DNA of 64,000 bases from Bicyclus anynana (Eukaryota > Arthropoda > Insecta > Lepidoptera > Nymphalidae). The position numbers and the translations under genes were made by a program. Below the pieces are notes generated by a model. It searched no databases and was not told where the DNA came from. It worked only from the letters and a program-made list of their open reading frames with translations. Positions within the stretch are counted from its first letter, which is position 1. Each line of letters starts with the position of its first letter. The stretch lies in assembly GCF_947172395.1 (NCBI RefSeq), contig NC_069088.1:699501-763500 (forward strand). The letters are read 5' to 3'. Shown one piece after another: positions 32,547 to 43,100 of the stretch.

Positions 32547-33402
32547 AGTGTCATATTGAAAATCTGGATTTAAAACACCCACCGTACAACTTGTAAGGTG
32601 GAGCTGTGAAAAATTTTAATTCTACGTTTATGTAGTCAACTGCTTAAAAAACGCAATAGAATAACAAAGGTGTGGCCAGCACAGGCTCCCGCTCTTTTAA
32701 TATTTCTATGTATGTTAACAACCATAAGTGGTCGCAGCCGATGTCGTTAAGTTAACTACCAGCACTCATACATTACATTACACGATTATTAAAAGTTATT
32801 TAAGCAATCGCTGGATGCTATCGGAGTTGCGAAGTTTGCTTATTACGAATCCGCACGGCGCTGCGGCTCGGGCGGCGGTAGGCGGCTACTCATGAAATTA
32901 AATTACGTCGAACCGACCAGCTTACCTTCAACTCGTCGCTTATTAAAGAAATACGCCAAAGATTTAGTATCCGACAGATGTTTAAAAGTTTTTTTGATTT
33001 TCAATATCTCTGCAGTTTATGATTTATTTCTAAAACTTGGGATCCAGTTTTTATGTCAATGCAGTATTTATAACAAAAATTTAGACGTTTTTTTAGATTC
33101 GTACCTAAGTATTTGGCTTGGCTTAAAGTTTTAATGTACAATGTACATTTCTTCGAATGTACATTGGACAATTGAATTACATCTTACATTAATCTACAAG
33201 GAGTAAAAAAATCTTTTATACGTTCGCCGTTCGTACTGCCAATGCAAAGCTATAAGCAATGTGTTAAAAACATTTACTTAGTCGAGGTTACACCATTGAT
33301 GAGTTCCTTAATGATAAAGGTGCATGAACATTGGATCAGCTTCCACCTTCACACAGGAAATAAAACTATAAGAAATTGTATTGTTGTCATTAATTGTAAA
33401 TT
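32547..33402. other. Non-coding stretch with GC island
   Basis: A GC island at 32830-32930 (CGGCGCTGCGGCTCGGGCGG) is single-copy here. The 80-codon frame that begins in it (32892) is AT-rich downstream and unfamiliar. Confidence 0.4.
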
Positions 33403-33580
33403 GTAATGATGATGATGATGATGATGTTTTTTTTAAAAAAGAGCAACAGTTGAGTTCATTGCCGGTTTCTTCTCAGCAGAACCTGCCTTCCGAATCGGCG
33501 ATAGATTCTTTACAAATAGTCAACTGACGTATCAAAAGTGCTTGTAAACTGAGCCTACTTGAAATAAATTAATTTAAATT
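33403..33580 (+). repeat. LINE 3' UTR (TTGCCGGTTTCTTCT type)
   Basis: (GATGAT)n at 33405-33426, then GCAACAGTTGAGTTCATTGC, CGGTTTCTTCTCAGCAGAAC and GCTTGTAAACTGAGCCTACT with a TTGAAATAAATTAATTT tail. A minus copy lies at 48868-48960. A well-known lepidopteran LINE end, clade not assigned. Confidence 0.65.
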
Positions 33581-33954
33581 TTTTTTTAATCTACTTTGCT
33601 TACAACTAAGTTAAGTGAAAATAAACCCAGAAATAAGTACCTTGGTGTTTTTCTTTTTCTTTTCAACAGTTACAGATTAGGTATAATTTGTTGCCGTGTC
33701 CCGTCTGTACATTGCTTATTCGTGTCGGCAAACATATCGCAATATTGCTGAAGGAGGCGAACTTTCCAGTTTTGCGTGCGGCGCAGTCTGCCTGGAAACT
33801 TCTGTTTTTCACCAGAAAATAAATTTACATGCTTATGAAAATAAACGATCTTACGTTCTTAAATACAAGGAGCTGTGACTTTAAGGTGTGTGAGGGTAGG
33901 AAATGAAATTTTTATTGTACATAGTGAACACCCGTAAGTTCGTTATATATATAA

Positions 33955-34085
33955 ATTAATTGATTATTAATTGATTATGAAACACGGCTAAAACTCACGT
34001 GATATTACGTCGGAGTATGCCCGACTAGTTTCGAACCCATACGGGGCCCTTAGTCATGAGCTGGTTCTTGCATCGCGGCACGATC
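33955..34085 (+). repeat. Unclassified repeat E (GAAACACGGCTAAAACTC)
   Basis: Contains TATGAAACACGGCTAAAACT, GGCCCTTAGTCATGAGCTGG and TTCTTGCATCGCGGCACG. A copy in reverse orientation lies at 59503-59585, and the GATTATGAAACACGG segment recurs as a foldback at 48067-48137. Confidence 0.65.
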
Positions 34086-35539
34086 CAAACTGCGAAAAAA
34101 TATATATAAATTGTTTCTATTTCATATATCGCTGAAATGTTTAATAGTTTTGTTCTTTTTGTGACAGAGATCGTGCTAAAAAATATGTAAAGTTACAGCG
34201 TGTGACATCGTTTGTTTCCATGGCAACGTCTTGTTAGGGACATTTTAATTTAGACATGTTATAAATATATACAGTTCAAATTCAATCAAGACGTATTATA
34301 GACGAAATGTTCGTCGACGAGTGTAAAATAGCGGAATTGCACACGAGTTGATCTGTATGATCTGTGATGGGTACGGGTGAACTTACAGGTACGTGAGACT
34401 TAACTCCTCAAGTTGAAAGGCGCGGTTTTTTTTGCATACGATGATGACTCTGTTATAGAAGATGACTCATCTAATGTTGGCCCACCAACTGATACAAAAA
34501 AGTGTGCGTCTCAAAACGCTCGACAGAAGTGATAACTTAAACGTGCTGCCGTGTACGTCAGAGAAAGAGAAGCCAGACAAAGTAGCGCCGTAACGCGTTA
34601 CGTTATCATCTCATGAGAATTTATCACTTCAAAAATTAATGTCATTTTTATACGAACATCATCATACTCAGCCAATTATTGTCTTTTACTTGTATTTAAG
34701 GCTCACCACGCTCTTTCAATGAAAGTTCGTGAGAGCTTTTCTCTTTGGTAACAGAGGTGGAAGTGAAGCTTAGATCCACCACGTTATACCAACGTCGGTA
34801 AACAAAAATAAAAGTACAGTCACCATAAAAAATATTTATCTCTATCAAACGTGTGCGCTCGCTACACGCAAATCCCGCAAACAAAGGGTGTGTAGCAAAA
34901 AGTTTGACATCTCGTTAGGCTATAGGGGGAGTCTAATTGGCTACCTGGGGGACGATCACTGGCTTTTGGTGTCAAATGTACTGTGTGATGTGTTTTGTGT
35001 TACTTTTAAGTTTACACTAAAAGTTACTTTATTGGAAAATCCTTTAGGTACAGGTTGTGGTTCTGTCAAGAATTAAGTCACACGTACTAACAACCCAAGT
35101 TAAATTTTAGCCTGTAATAATAATAATAATAATTGACTTCTTATTAAGTTGGTTAATGTAAAGTCGTAATAAACCTTTTATCTCATCATCTTTCACCATC
35201 TTTAAGTTTCAACGATTACAAACATTTGGGTTATTTATCACTACCAGATGCTGGACCTCTAACAAACAGAAATAAAAAGGTAAAAACTAGAAAACCAAAT
35301 GATTGAAGAGCAGAATGAACAAACAATGATTCTTAGTGTCAACAGAAACTTCTGTCACCCTTATATCAGGTTCAGTTGAGTATATCAAATCGAATCTCAC
35401 AAAACCTATGGAGGACCGAACAGAATAAGGGTGGCACACACGACAGTCATGTCATAGATAAAATGACGAAATGTCATGTAAAAAAAAATATTGTGCTTAG
35501 TTTGTATGATTACATTATCAGCCTATTTTTAATGGCTTA
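34086..35539. other. Non-coding stretch
   Basis: No gene could be supported. A 31-codon acidic frame ending at about 34530 was considered and rejected. A (AAT)n run lies near 35115. Confidence 0.4.
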
Positions 35540-35812
35540 ACACGGCTGGACAGATTCAGATTTTCTTAATTGGCCTAAGTCTGGCTGGTGGGAAGTTTCA
35601 GCCGAGGCTAGTTACCACCCTACAGCCAAAGACATACCGCCAAGCGATTTAGCGTTCCGGTAAGATGTCGTGTAGAAACCGAAATGGGGTGTGGATTTTC
35701 ATCCTCCTCCTAACAAGTTAGCCCGCTTCCATCTTAGATTGCATCATCACTTACCATCAGATAAGATTGTAGTCAAGGGCTAACTTGTAAAGAATAAGAA
35801 AAAAAAAACAAT
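35540..35812 (+). repeat. SINE family A, 5'-truncated
   Basis: From TCAGATTTTCTTAATTGGCC through GTTCCGGTAAGATGTCGTG to AGGGCTAACTTGTAAAGAAT and an A-rich tail. The tRNA head is replaced by a GCCTATTTTTAATGGCTTAA segment. Confidence 0.85.
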
Positions 35813-36299
35813 CGCAAACGCTTCGAAAATTAAAAAATTGTATGGAAATGACATTTGCTATAAATTTTTCATTATATTGTATGTTCAGAAGTTATTGCGG
35901 GACATAAATAAGTTATTAATTAGTTTGTATTACAATTACTGACTGCTAGAATAGCTTGTCGAGTAAGCCCATCTTAAACTTATTTGTCAAGCTACGCTTT
36001 GTCTCGATCTCAAGGTAAACAAATACAGTTCTACAAAGCAGACACACACAGGTAAACCTACAACATCTCCTCTATTATATCGCGGCTTAAAAATATGTGT
36101 AGGAAGCCTAAGTTGGTCAAACAAATGGCGATTCAACGAACCATTGCCAACTTATACATCGATGCAACGAACCGACGCTGGTCAGCGCCATGAAATGAGA
36201 TTTCCCTCCCCATACATTTTTATATAACAAGAAATATTGGACTGATTCAAATATTTGCCACGTTTGTTTTAAGGGTGTCAATATAATTTGAATTGATGT
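35813..36299. other. Non-coding stretch
   Basis: Nothing recognisable. A GC-richer piece lies at 36120-36200 (AACCGACGCTGGTCAGCGCC). Confidence 0.4.
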
Positions 36300-36530
36300 T
36301 TGGATGTGTTTTATTTATTTACGCCTATGACTTTATACACGTGAAGTCCTGTTTATCGAAAATCCCGCGGGAATTATAAATTTTTTGTACACTTATGTTG
36401 CTCCCATAAACTTTACTTTTATTCCTGTGAAACTCTCAGTAAAATCGATTTAGCTGTTTCAAAGATTAGTCCGGACAAACAGTCAAACATACAGACTGAC
36501 AGAACTATGAAAAATAATGTTGGTGTTTTA
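36300..36530 (-). mobile_element. Helitron family A, very diverged
   Basis: Shares the order of landmarks with family A (CGCCTATGACTTTATACACG, TCCCGCGGGAATTATAAATT, CGATTTAGCTGTTTCAAAG) but few exact matches. Ends are lost. Confidence 0.4.
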
Positions 36531-36755
36531 GAATCGTGTAAGTAACTGTAAGCACATGAGAAAACACAGTTATTTTGAAATCACAGACGGACACTTAAAT
36601 TTTATTTACATGTATTGATTTTATATTTTCTGGAATACCATCGCTTTTATCAGAGCATCACTTCACAGGACCTCTCCCTACAAAGCACCGCTTCGGGTCC
36701 ATACTAACAGCTTTCATCTATAATAGAATTTTTAAAATATGATTTTTATTATTTA

Positions 36756-37143
36756 CTAGCGGACGCCCGCGACTTCGTCCGCGTGGAATTTAGTTTTTAA
36801 CAAATCCCTTGGGAACCATGGATTTTTCCGGGATAAAAAGTAGCCGTTGTGTTAATCCAGGCTTTAATATATCTCAATACCAAATTTCAGCTAATTCAGT
36901 TCAGTAGTCGAGGCGTGAAAGAGTTACAAACATTCATATTATCAAAGTCATCAGTTTTCGCAAATCTCGGGAAACCATGAATTTTTTCGGGATAAAATGT
37001 AGCCTATGTGTTAATCCAGAGTAAAATCTATTTCCATTCCAAATTTCAGCCAAATCGCCTCAGTAGTAGCGGCGTTAAAGAGTAACAAACATCTATACAT
37101 CCAAACATCCATACAAACTTTCGCGTTTATAATATTAGTAGGA
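36756..37143 (-). mobile_element. Helitron-like family A, partly duplicated inside
   Basis: CTAG at 36756-36759 follows a flanking TTTA. The far end reads TTTATAATATTAGTAGGA with flanking T, giving TC...CTAG on the minus strand between A and T. The body segment AACCATG(G/A)ATTTTT(C/T)CGGGAT occurs twice (36816 and 36970), so this ~388 bp copy carries an internal duplication, as does the copy at 53690. Confidence 0.75.
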
Positions 37144-37314
37144 TTAATAGATCTCGGTGATCAATTCTTTTTTGTTAAAATCGGAATTTATAACACTAAT
37201 ATATTGTTCTTGGTTTGACTCAGTTTAATAGGTTCATTACGTACACATAGGTTCCGCCAAATTTCTCATTGTGGCGTAGATATGAAAACGGCACCAAAAT
37301 TAAAGTTTACATAA

Positions 37315-37400
37315 CTATGGCGTTGTTTGCGTCATCTCGCGCGCCTCGGGCCGTATGCTAATATTACACGTCCGAGACTATTTCACCTACGTATAGAGTT
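37315..37400. other. GC-rich patch
   Basis: GCGTCATCTCGCGCGCCTCG in AT-rich DNA. No frame. Confidence 0.35.
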
Positions 37401-37611
37401 GCTATTAAATGTGTAAAGGGCTAGTTGGCTTCTTTTTAATCCCCGACTCAAAAGCGGTGTAGTAACATTGTCTCTGTAAATCTATGTATCTGTATTGTGT
37501 CTGTTTCAGAGGTTCTGTTTGGACCCTGCTGATCGATAAAGTTTGCTTTGCCGTACTTGTCAGTTTTTTTAAGTTGGTAATAAGATTAAAGCCATCTTAA
37601 GTACGAGTATA

Positions 37612-37770
37612 TTTATTCATCATTATCATCATCACTATCAGCCGATAGATGTTCACTGCTGGACATTGGCCTCTTGCATGGACCTCCAATCACAACGGTC
37701 GCGAGCCGCCAGTATCCAGCGCTTCCCTGCTGCCCGCTCGATATCTTCGGTTGTAGTGGACCTACACTCG
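37612..37770 (-). pseudogene. RTE-like reverse transcriptase C-terminal remnant
   Basis: The minus strand reads TEDIERAAGKRWILAARDRC and DWRSMQEANVQQ, then a stop codon where W is usual, then TSIG and a decayed trinucleotide tail. It is a second RTE subfamily (AARDR, VQQWT), the same as at 58578. Confidence 0.75.
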
Positions 37771-37889
37771 TATACTTATTACGAGAGTAATTTATGAGAG
37801 CATTAGCACAGAAAAACGTCAATAATTCTATGGCAATTCCTTATAACTCTGAATAGAGTAGTCCTTATAGCCACTCTACAGGTATTGAA

Positions 37890-38040
37890 TATCAATGTCG
37901 GCAATTGCGCCGAGCTAACTTTGATGATCTCAATGTGCTACAATCACGGTGACGCGCCTCAGTCAATAGTGCGGATCAGCACAATTAGCCTCACACGCGG
38001 CGCAGGCCGGGGGGAGGGACAGGGGGGGATTTGGCTTTTG
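37890..38040. other. GC-rich single-copy island
   Basis: Contains GGTGACGCGCCTCAGTCAAT and GCGCAGGCCGGGGGGAGGGA. The G-run GGGGGGAGGGACAGGGGGGG is G-quadruplex-prone. No gene. Confidence 0.35.
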
Positions 38041-38194
38041 TTGTAATGTCTCATGCCGCTGTGGAACTGTTGTGTATAAGTTGTTTGTATATTGAGCAAT
38101 TGCTGACTTGCCATCTATTGTTATTATTAAGTAGTTAGTGCAGGTAAAGCTATTTTTATTAGAGAGTTGCGTTGTTGGGCTAGTAACTGCCTCG

Positions 38195-38395
38195 TTTGTC
38201 TATTAGTTGGCCTATGTGCGTCACGAGGTCCGGGGTTTGAACCTTGGGTCGGGATATGAGATGCTTAGTTTTCCGGTTAAAATTCTCCCTGGAGTTTGGA
38301 CGTTGGTGGTGTCGTTACACCACCAACGTCCAAACTCCTCGGAGAGCACGTTAAGCCGTCGATGGCCATTATCATTAACATCTGATAGAAGTTAA
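38195..38395 (+). repeat. SINE family D copy carrying a snap-back
   Basis: Head TTGGCCTATGTGCGTCACG and B-box-like GGGGTTTGAACCTTGGG, then the hairpin at 38291, then CCTCGGAGAGCACGTTAAGC and CGTCGATGGCCATTATCAT, which continue the family D body (compare 44620). Confidence 0.6.
38291..38338. repeat. Perfect 22-bp hairpin, 4-base loop
   Basis: GGAGTTTGGACGTTGGTGGT plus GT (38291-38312) is perfectly complementary to 38317-38338 around the loop CGTT. It sits inside the family D SINE body, so it arose as an inverted duplication of SINE sequence. Confidence 0.95.
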
Positions 38396-38510
38396 GAATT
38401 TTAACATTATTACTCTAATACGTACGTACGTAAAACCCAGCTTTAGGGTAACGAACACATTGAAAAATTTAGTAGGACAAGACTTGATAACCTTGATAAC
38501 TTGATGATGT

Positions 38511-38734
38511 AGATGGCACAGTTGGTAGTGCTGGTTCTCAATAAAGATCGTGGGTTGGATTCCTAGTACAGGTCAATTAAGGATTTTGTATTTTCTAATT
38601 TGGCTCAGGTCTGTAGGTAGGTATAAACTTGTACCTCTTCCAAGTTAAGCCACTTCCATCTTACTAGATTGTATCATCACTTAAAATCAGATGACATCGC
38701 GGTCAAAGCTTTACTTGTCAATGAAGTAAAAAAA
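38511..38734 (+). repeat. SINE family A, diverged and shortened
   Basis: Head GATGGCACAGTTGGTAGTG, B-box-like GGTTGGATTCCTAG, then TTGGCTCAGGTCTG, TTAAGCCACTTCCATC and TTTACTTGTCAATGAAGTAA. The middle is deleted. Confidence 0.6.
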
Positions 38735-39020
38735 AAAGTGAACCGAGCCCTGTGATTCGTCCCTTTTGAACACCAGGTGCTCGTATTAAAATACATTTGC
38801 TACATCGGCGAAGCAATTCAAAACAATACCAGTAAAGGAGTAGAGTATTAAGACAAACACAATCTTACGTACCAAAAGATATTCAATTCAGCATAAGTAA
38901 AGTAAAATTCCCGTAGCGAGGGTCCGCATCGAGACACTCGGAGATCGGATTTGAATCTTGAAGCAGCTTCCAAATTAACATAAGCCGGTATTTGCGCCTA
39001 AAGTTCACGCTGAATTATTT

Positions 39021-39965
39021 GTAAGACGTCTCGGTGACACCCCGGGAATGATCGTTAGGAAGACTCCCAATTGGCATGCGATCTGGAGAACTTTGTACTA
39101 AGTAGCCAGTGTTTGTTTACGTTAAGAGTGCAATGGTGTTTGAGGATCTTCTCTACTTTGTTCAAAGATTTAATGGTCTATAAAGCCCAGGGTCGTGATA
39201 GCCCAGTGGATATGACCTCTGCCTCCAATTCCGGAGGGGTGTGGGTTTGAATCCGGTCCGGGGAATCCACCATCAACTTTTCAGTTGTATGCATTTTAAG
39301 AAATTAAATATCACGTGTCTCAAACGGTAAAGGTAAAATATCGTAAGGAAACATGCATGCCAGAGAATTTTCTTAATTCTCTGCGTGTGTGAAGTCTGCC
39401 AATATGCATTGGGCCAGCGTGGTGGACTGTTGAAATAACCCCTCTCATTCTGAAAGGAGAATCGAGCTCAGCAGTGAGCCGAATATGAGTTGATGATTAT
39501 GATGATGATGATGAAAGCCCAGGATGGTATAAGATGTCTCTGTCACACCCTGGATAAGATCCTTAGGAAGACTCCCAATTGGCATGCGATCAGAAAAACT
39601 TTGTGCTAAGTAGCCTGTGTTTGTTTACGTTAAAAGTGCAGCGGTGTTTGATGATCTCCTCTACTTTGTTCAAAGATTTAATGGTCTGTAAAGCCCTGGA
39701 AGGCTCAAAACGTCTCTACTCTCTTGAGACACTCTGGACAAGATCGTTGGATGGAAGAGGCTCACAATTGGCAGGTGATATAAATAACTTTGTGCTAAGT
39801 AGCCCGTAATTCTTTACGTCAACAATGCAACTATGTTTGAGGTGCTCCTCTACTTTGTTCAATGACTTAATGATCTTTAAAGTCAACTGGTGAGCTTAGG
39901 CGTCCCTGTGACTCTCTAGACAAGGTTGTTAGAAAGAAAAGAATCACAATTGACATGAGGGAAAC
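39021..39965 (+). repeat. ~188-bp satellite, about 3.4 units, split by SINE C
   Basis: Units are marked by CTCCCAATTGGCATGCGATC (39064, 39572; degenerate at 39761 and 39944) and by CTCTACTTTGTTCAA and ACTTTGTGCTAAGTAGCC. Unit spacing is ~185-189 bases once the inserted SINE is removed. Units 1 and 2 are closest; units 3 and 4 are more diverged. No unit codes. Confidence 0.9.
39193..39512 (+). repeat. SINE family C inside the satellite
   Basis: Flanked by the 10-base duplication AAAGCCCAGG on both sides. Starts GTCGTGATAGCCCAGTGG, with ATATGACCTCTGCCTCC and B-box-like GGGTTTGAATCCGG, ends GCCGAATATGAGTTGATGAT and (GAT)n. It is the cleanest full-length copy of this family here, ~320 bp. Confidence 0.85.
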
Positions 39966-40701
39966 ATATCACATGAGGTTTAATTACTACGCTTCAAATT
40001 GCTAGAACATTTGGATGGATTAGAACATTGCAGGACCAGACTTACATTGTGGAGTGAAGAACTTGCTCTGGTGTAGGCCATGTTAGGTTTTCCATTTAGC
40101 ATCAGGTAGGCTATTATTTTGTTTATCAACCATCACTATAAAACAAAATCCAATACAATGTCAGAAATCATTTATAAGATTTTTTTTAACCTGTGACTTC
40201 AAGTATCTCCCACGGATTTTTTTTCAAAAATAGCCTCTCTTATGAATATACTGTTTTGCAAAGAATCAATAAGCCGACGGTACTAAGCCTATTTCCCCCA
40301 CTCTACCCTAATAATAGGCTCAGCGACGCGTGACAAAGGTCAGCACATCCGACCCACGTTCACCCTTCCCATTGCTCCATTGAATATGGACCTCTAGATA
40401 TTGAGTCCTGTAATCAACTTATCGCAAGTTGTCTTTAAATTATTCAAAGAATACAATGTAATTTCAAAGAGTACCGCATTAAAATAACAGATCAGTAGAT
40501 ATAAAGTTCACATGAAAACAATAGAAATAAATAAATATTTATTCAATTTTATAAAGTTTTACAATAATAATAAAACTACGTACCTAAATATCTATAACTA
40601 CATATTATAAAAATTAAAAAGTAAATATACTAAATTTAAATTATATCTAAAGGCTCAGGCGTCGTAGAATTCGTCCGAATCGATGATCATAGGTAAAGTG
40701 C
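39966..40701. other. Non-coding stretch
   Basis: AT-rich with a LINE-3'-UTR-like T-rich part at 40520-40650. A GC patch at 40318-40375 (CAGCGACGCGTGACAAAGGT) is unassigned. No gene. Confidence 0.4.
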
Positions 40702-40775
40702 CCAGAAGGCTGGCAGTATTGCCACGTTGTATGGCAATACTAATTCTTTGGCCTAAATATAGGCCAGCCTTCTGG
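40702..40775. repeat. Nested inverted repeats, branched fold
   Basis: The outer arms CCAGAAGGCTGGC (40702-40714) and GCCAGCCTTCTGG (40763-40775) are perfectly complementary over 13 bases. Inside, AGTATTGCCA (40715-40724) pairs with TGGCAATACT (40732-40741) over 10 bases. A third pairing, GGCCT with AGGCC, is possible in the remaining part. It could be a decayed MITE or a structured RNA. Confidence 0.8.
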
Positions 40776-40906
40776 TCACGGGAGGTGTCGATTAAACGCT
40801 TTGCAATTTCTTTGTAAAGAAATAAATTAATTAACTACTAACATATGCATGCGGATATGGCCTACAAAAAGTCAGTTTTTCCCGTTGAAGAGCCCCAGCT
40901 CACTTA

Positions 40907-41035
40907 CAACTTTTAGTTGGGCGATTTAGTCAGCCGATTATAGAACGGGTATAGCGATGTATGACAGCCCGCACATCTGTCCAACTAAATCACGCACAAT
41001 TAAAAAGTCGTCCAACTATCGGCCAACCAAAATTG
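40907..41035. mobile_element. MITE with CAAYTTTTRGTTGG termini
   Basis: The left end CAACTTTTAGTTGGGCGATT and the right end, on the minus strand, CAATTTTGGTTGGCCGATAG are inverted. The centre contains a second pair, GATTTAGT...ACTAAATC. About 129 bp, no coding. Confidence 0.6.
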
Positions 41036-41079
41036 TTAATGAGCGGCCACTCTAAGTCGCATTTGGACAACACATAAGA

Positions 41080-41520
41080 TATCAATGCAATTAACTATAA
41101 ATAATAAAATAAAATAAAAATAAAATATGTTTATTTCAGGCCTTGACCCATAGTTGTTAGTGTACAAAAAAAAAAGACAATAGCTTAAATTATATGTTAG
41201 TAAAATAAATACAGACCAAAAAAATAAAAAATAAAAAAAGAGAAATAATAACACTACATATTTAGGTATAATACTTACTTAAGATATCTGCCCCTACATA
41301 CTGACACACCGGGCACACAGGTATGTGTGTGTATCCAGTGCCTCAGTATGGGACAGTCATACTTTTCGCTAATCACCCTCAGGAAGGTGTTAGTGCTCCC
41401 CCTCAACCTGCTCATCAGCGTTGCCGTTCGTTTCCGTATGACTACTAACTATGTTTTAATGTTGTACGATAATGCATATGGTAGATTCAGAGAATAAACT
41501 TGAATAGACATATAGATGAA
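41080..41520 (-). repeat. Probable LINE 3' UTR
   Basis: Minus strand: CAAGTTTATTCTCTGAATC, a GC-richer middle (AACGGCAACGCTGATGAGCA) and then a T-rich end with CCTGAAATAAACATATTTTA. The composition and AATAAA near the end fit a LINE 3' region. The family is not identified. Confidence 0.4.
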
Positions 41521-42388
41521 CATTTTTCTGTTACTTCTTTAAATTCAAATTGATTGTAATGATGTATTTGACGAATACATTGAACTCACCGAGCGACTTT
41601 ATTTGGCTACTAAAAATATACAGGCATATATTTTAATTTGCAGTTACAATAAAAGTTTTATAGTAATTTACAGCTGGTTAGTAACAACTTATGGTAAACT
41701 ACCCTCCTTCCAATTTGTATAAATAACGAGGTTATTAAAAATTTGTTACTACCAGCTATTTTTTTACTGTTGCTTAATTTTAATAGTTTACAACTTAACA
41801 ACCACAATGTCCTACAAATTACGTGGTTTTTTTTTTCGTTCCGACGCTTAAAAAATTTTATTTCCTGGTAGCTAGCTCAGTTAGCTACCAGAATCAAGAA
41901 TTTTCGTAAATATAAAATCTGATCGTCTCATCGAAATGAAGCTACTCACGAAAAACTATTACTAAACTATTAAGAAACTAAAAACAAAGCAAACACAAGA
42001 TCAAGAGAACAAGCAGCACTGCAACAAAAAACAAACGCAACTAAATTACTTACTCCGAACTACTTTGAAACAGGGCGTCACATCGTCTGGATCTAGAAGC
42101 AAGAAGACACTTTCATTTGCACAACTCAAAGCCGAAATTAAATCTTTAAATCGAAACCTTTACCGAATTGAATCAGCCGCAGCGGATATCTGCTGAGGTA
42201 GTCAAACTGAGTGAAAGTGCAGATTTTAATCGAATCTATGGAATGATCCGCGTAAAGCACAACTTTGATTGCTTACCGAGATAATGGAATTGCTTCCCTC
42301 TAACGTTACAGCTTCCGACTGCACTTGTAGCATTTGCTAGCGCTGCGTAATTAGGAACAGGGCTTTCGGAGGATAGGGGTTGGGGTGA
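41521..42388. other. Non-coding stretch
   Basis: No gene, no recognised repeat. AT-rich, with a milder region at 42000-42380. Confidence 0.45.
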
Positions 42389-42440
42389 CCTCATTGGCGC
42401 AGTTGGCAGTATACCTTGGCTTGGGTTGCTTTAGTTACAA
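42389..42440 (+). repeat. SINE family A head fragment
   Basis: GACCTCATTGGCGCAGTTGG followed by CAGTATACC. Only the A-box end survives. Confidence 0.55.
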
Positions 42441-42483
42441 CACTTTTTAAGGCATATTTGCCATAATCTTTTAAGTATGACCA

Positions 42484-42486
42484 ATG

Positions 42487-42526
<40 letters not shown>

Positions 42527-42735
42527 ATCAGCCGATGGACGTCCACTGCAGGACATAGGCCTTTTGTAAGGACTTCCAAACATCACGATACTGAGCCACC
42601 TGCATCCAGCGAATCCCTGCGACTCGCATGATGTCGTCAGTCCACCTGGTTGGGGACCAATGTACCCCTCCTGAAATAGTCCAGAGGGGGGGACTGAGCC
42701 GCGACCTCTTCGTGACGTTTCCGGCCCCTATACCG
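42484..42735 (-). pseudogene. RTE-like reverse transcriptase C-terminal remnant
   Basis: The minus strand reads TDDIMRVAGIRWMQVAQYRD and VWKSLQKAYVLQWTSIG before a stop and a (ATG)n tail of about 15 units at 42487-42530. The best preserved RTE 3' end in the window, ~70 codons, 5'-truncated with a decayed upstream part. Confidence 0.85.
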
Positions 42736-42857
42736 TGCCTTCAAAATTATAACTCAATAAATATCAGAGAGATTTTTGTTATTTGATAATTATGTAGGAT
42801 GTGCTGCGACCGATACCAGACCCCAAAGAGAGCAAAACATTCACATTTTTTGACTAC

Positions 42858-43100
42858 AATCTCACCTGATGGTCAGTGATGATGCAGTCTAAGATGGAAG
42901 CGGGCTATCTTGTTATAGGAGGAGGATGAACATCCACACCCCTTTCGGTTACTACACGACATCGTACTAGAATGCTAAATCGCTTAGCGGTACGTCTTTT
43001 CCGATAGGGTGGTAACTAGCCAGGGCCGAAGCCTCCCACCAGCCAGACCTGGACCAATTAAGAAAACCGAACCCAGGTCCTCCATCTTGTAAATCCATAA
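42858..43100 (-). repeat. SINE family A, partial
   Basis: Minus strand: TTTACAAGATGGAGGACCTG, GGTTTTCTTAATTGGTCCAG, TAGCATTCTAGTACGATGTC and the 3' part GTGAGATTGTAGTCAA. The tRNA head is lost. Confidence 0.8.

Noticed and set aside
34433..34531. Acidic 31-codon frame (AYDDDSVIEDDSSN...) ending at a stop
   Set aside because: The composition looks protein-like, but no in-frame start, clear splice acceptor or homologous family could be found. Too short to claim.
42487..42530. Histidine- or methionine-rich coding repeat
   Set aside because: The CAT/ATG run is the tail of the minus-strand RTE element. Similar runs mark the same position in other copies.
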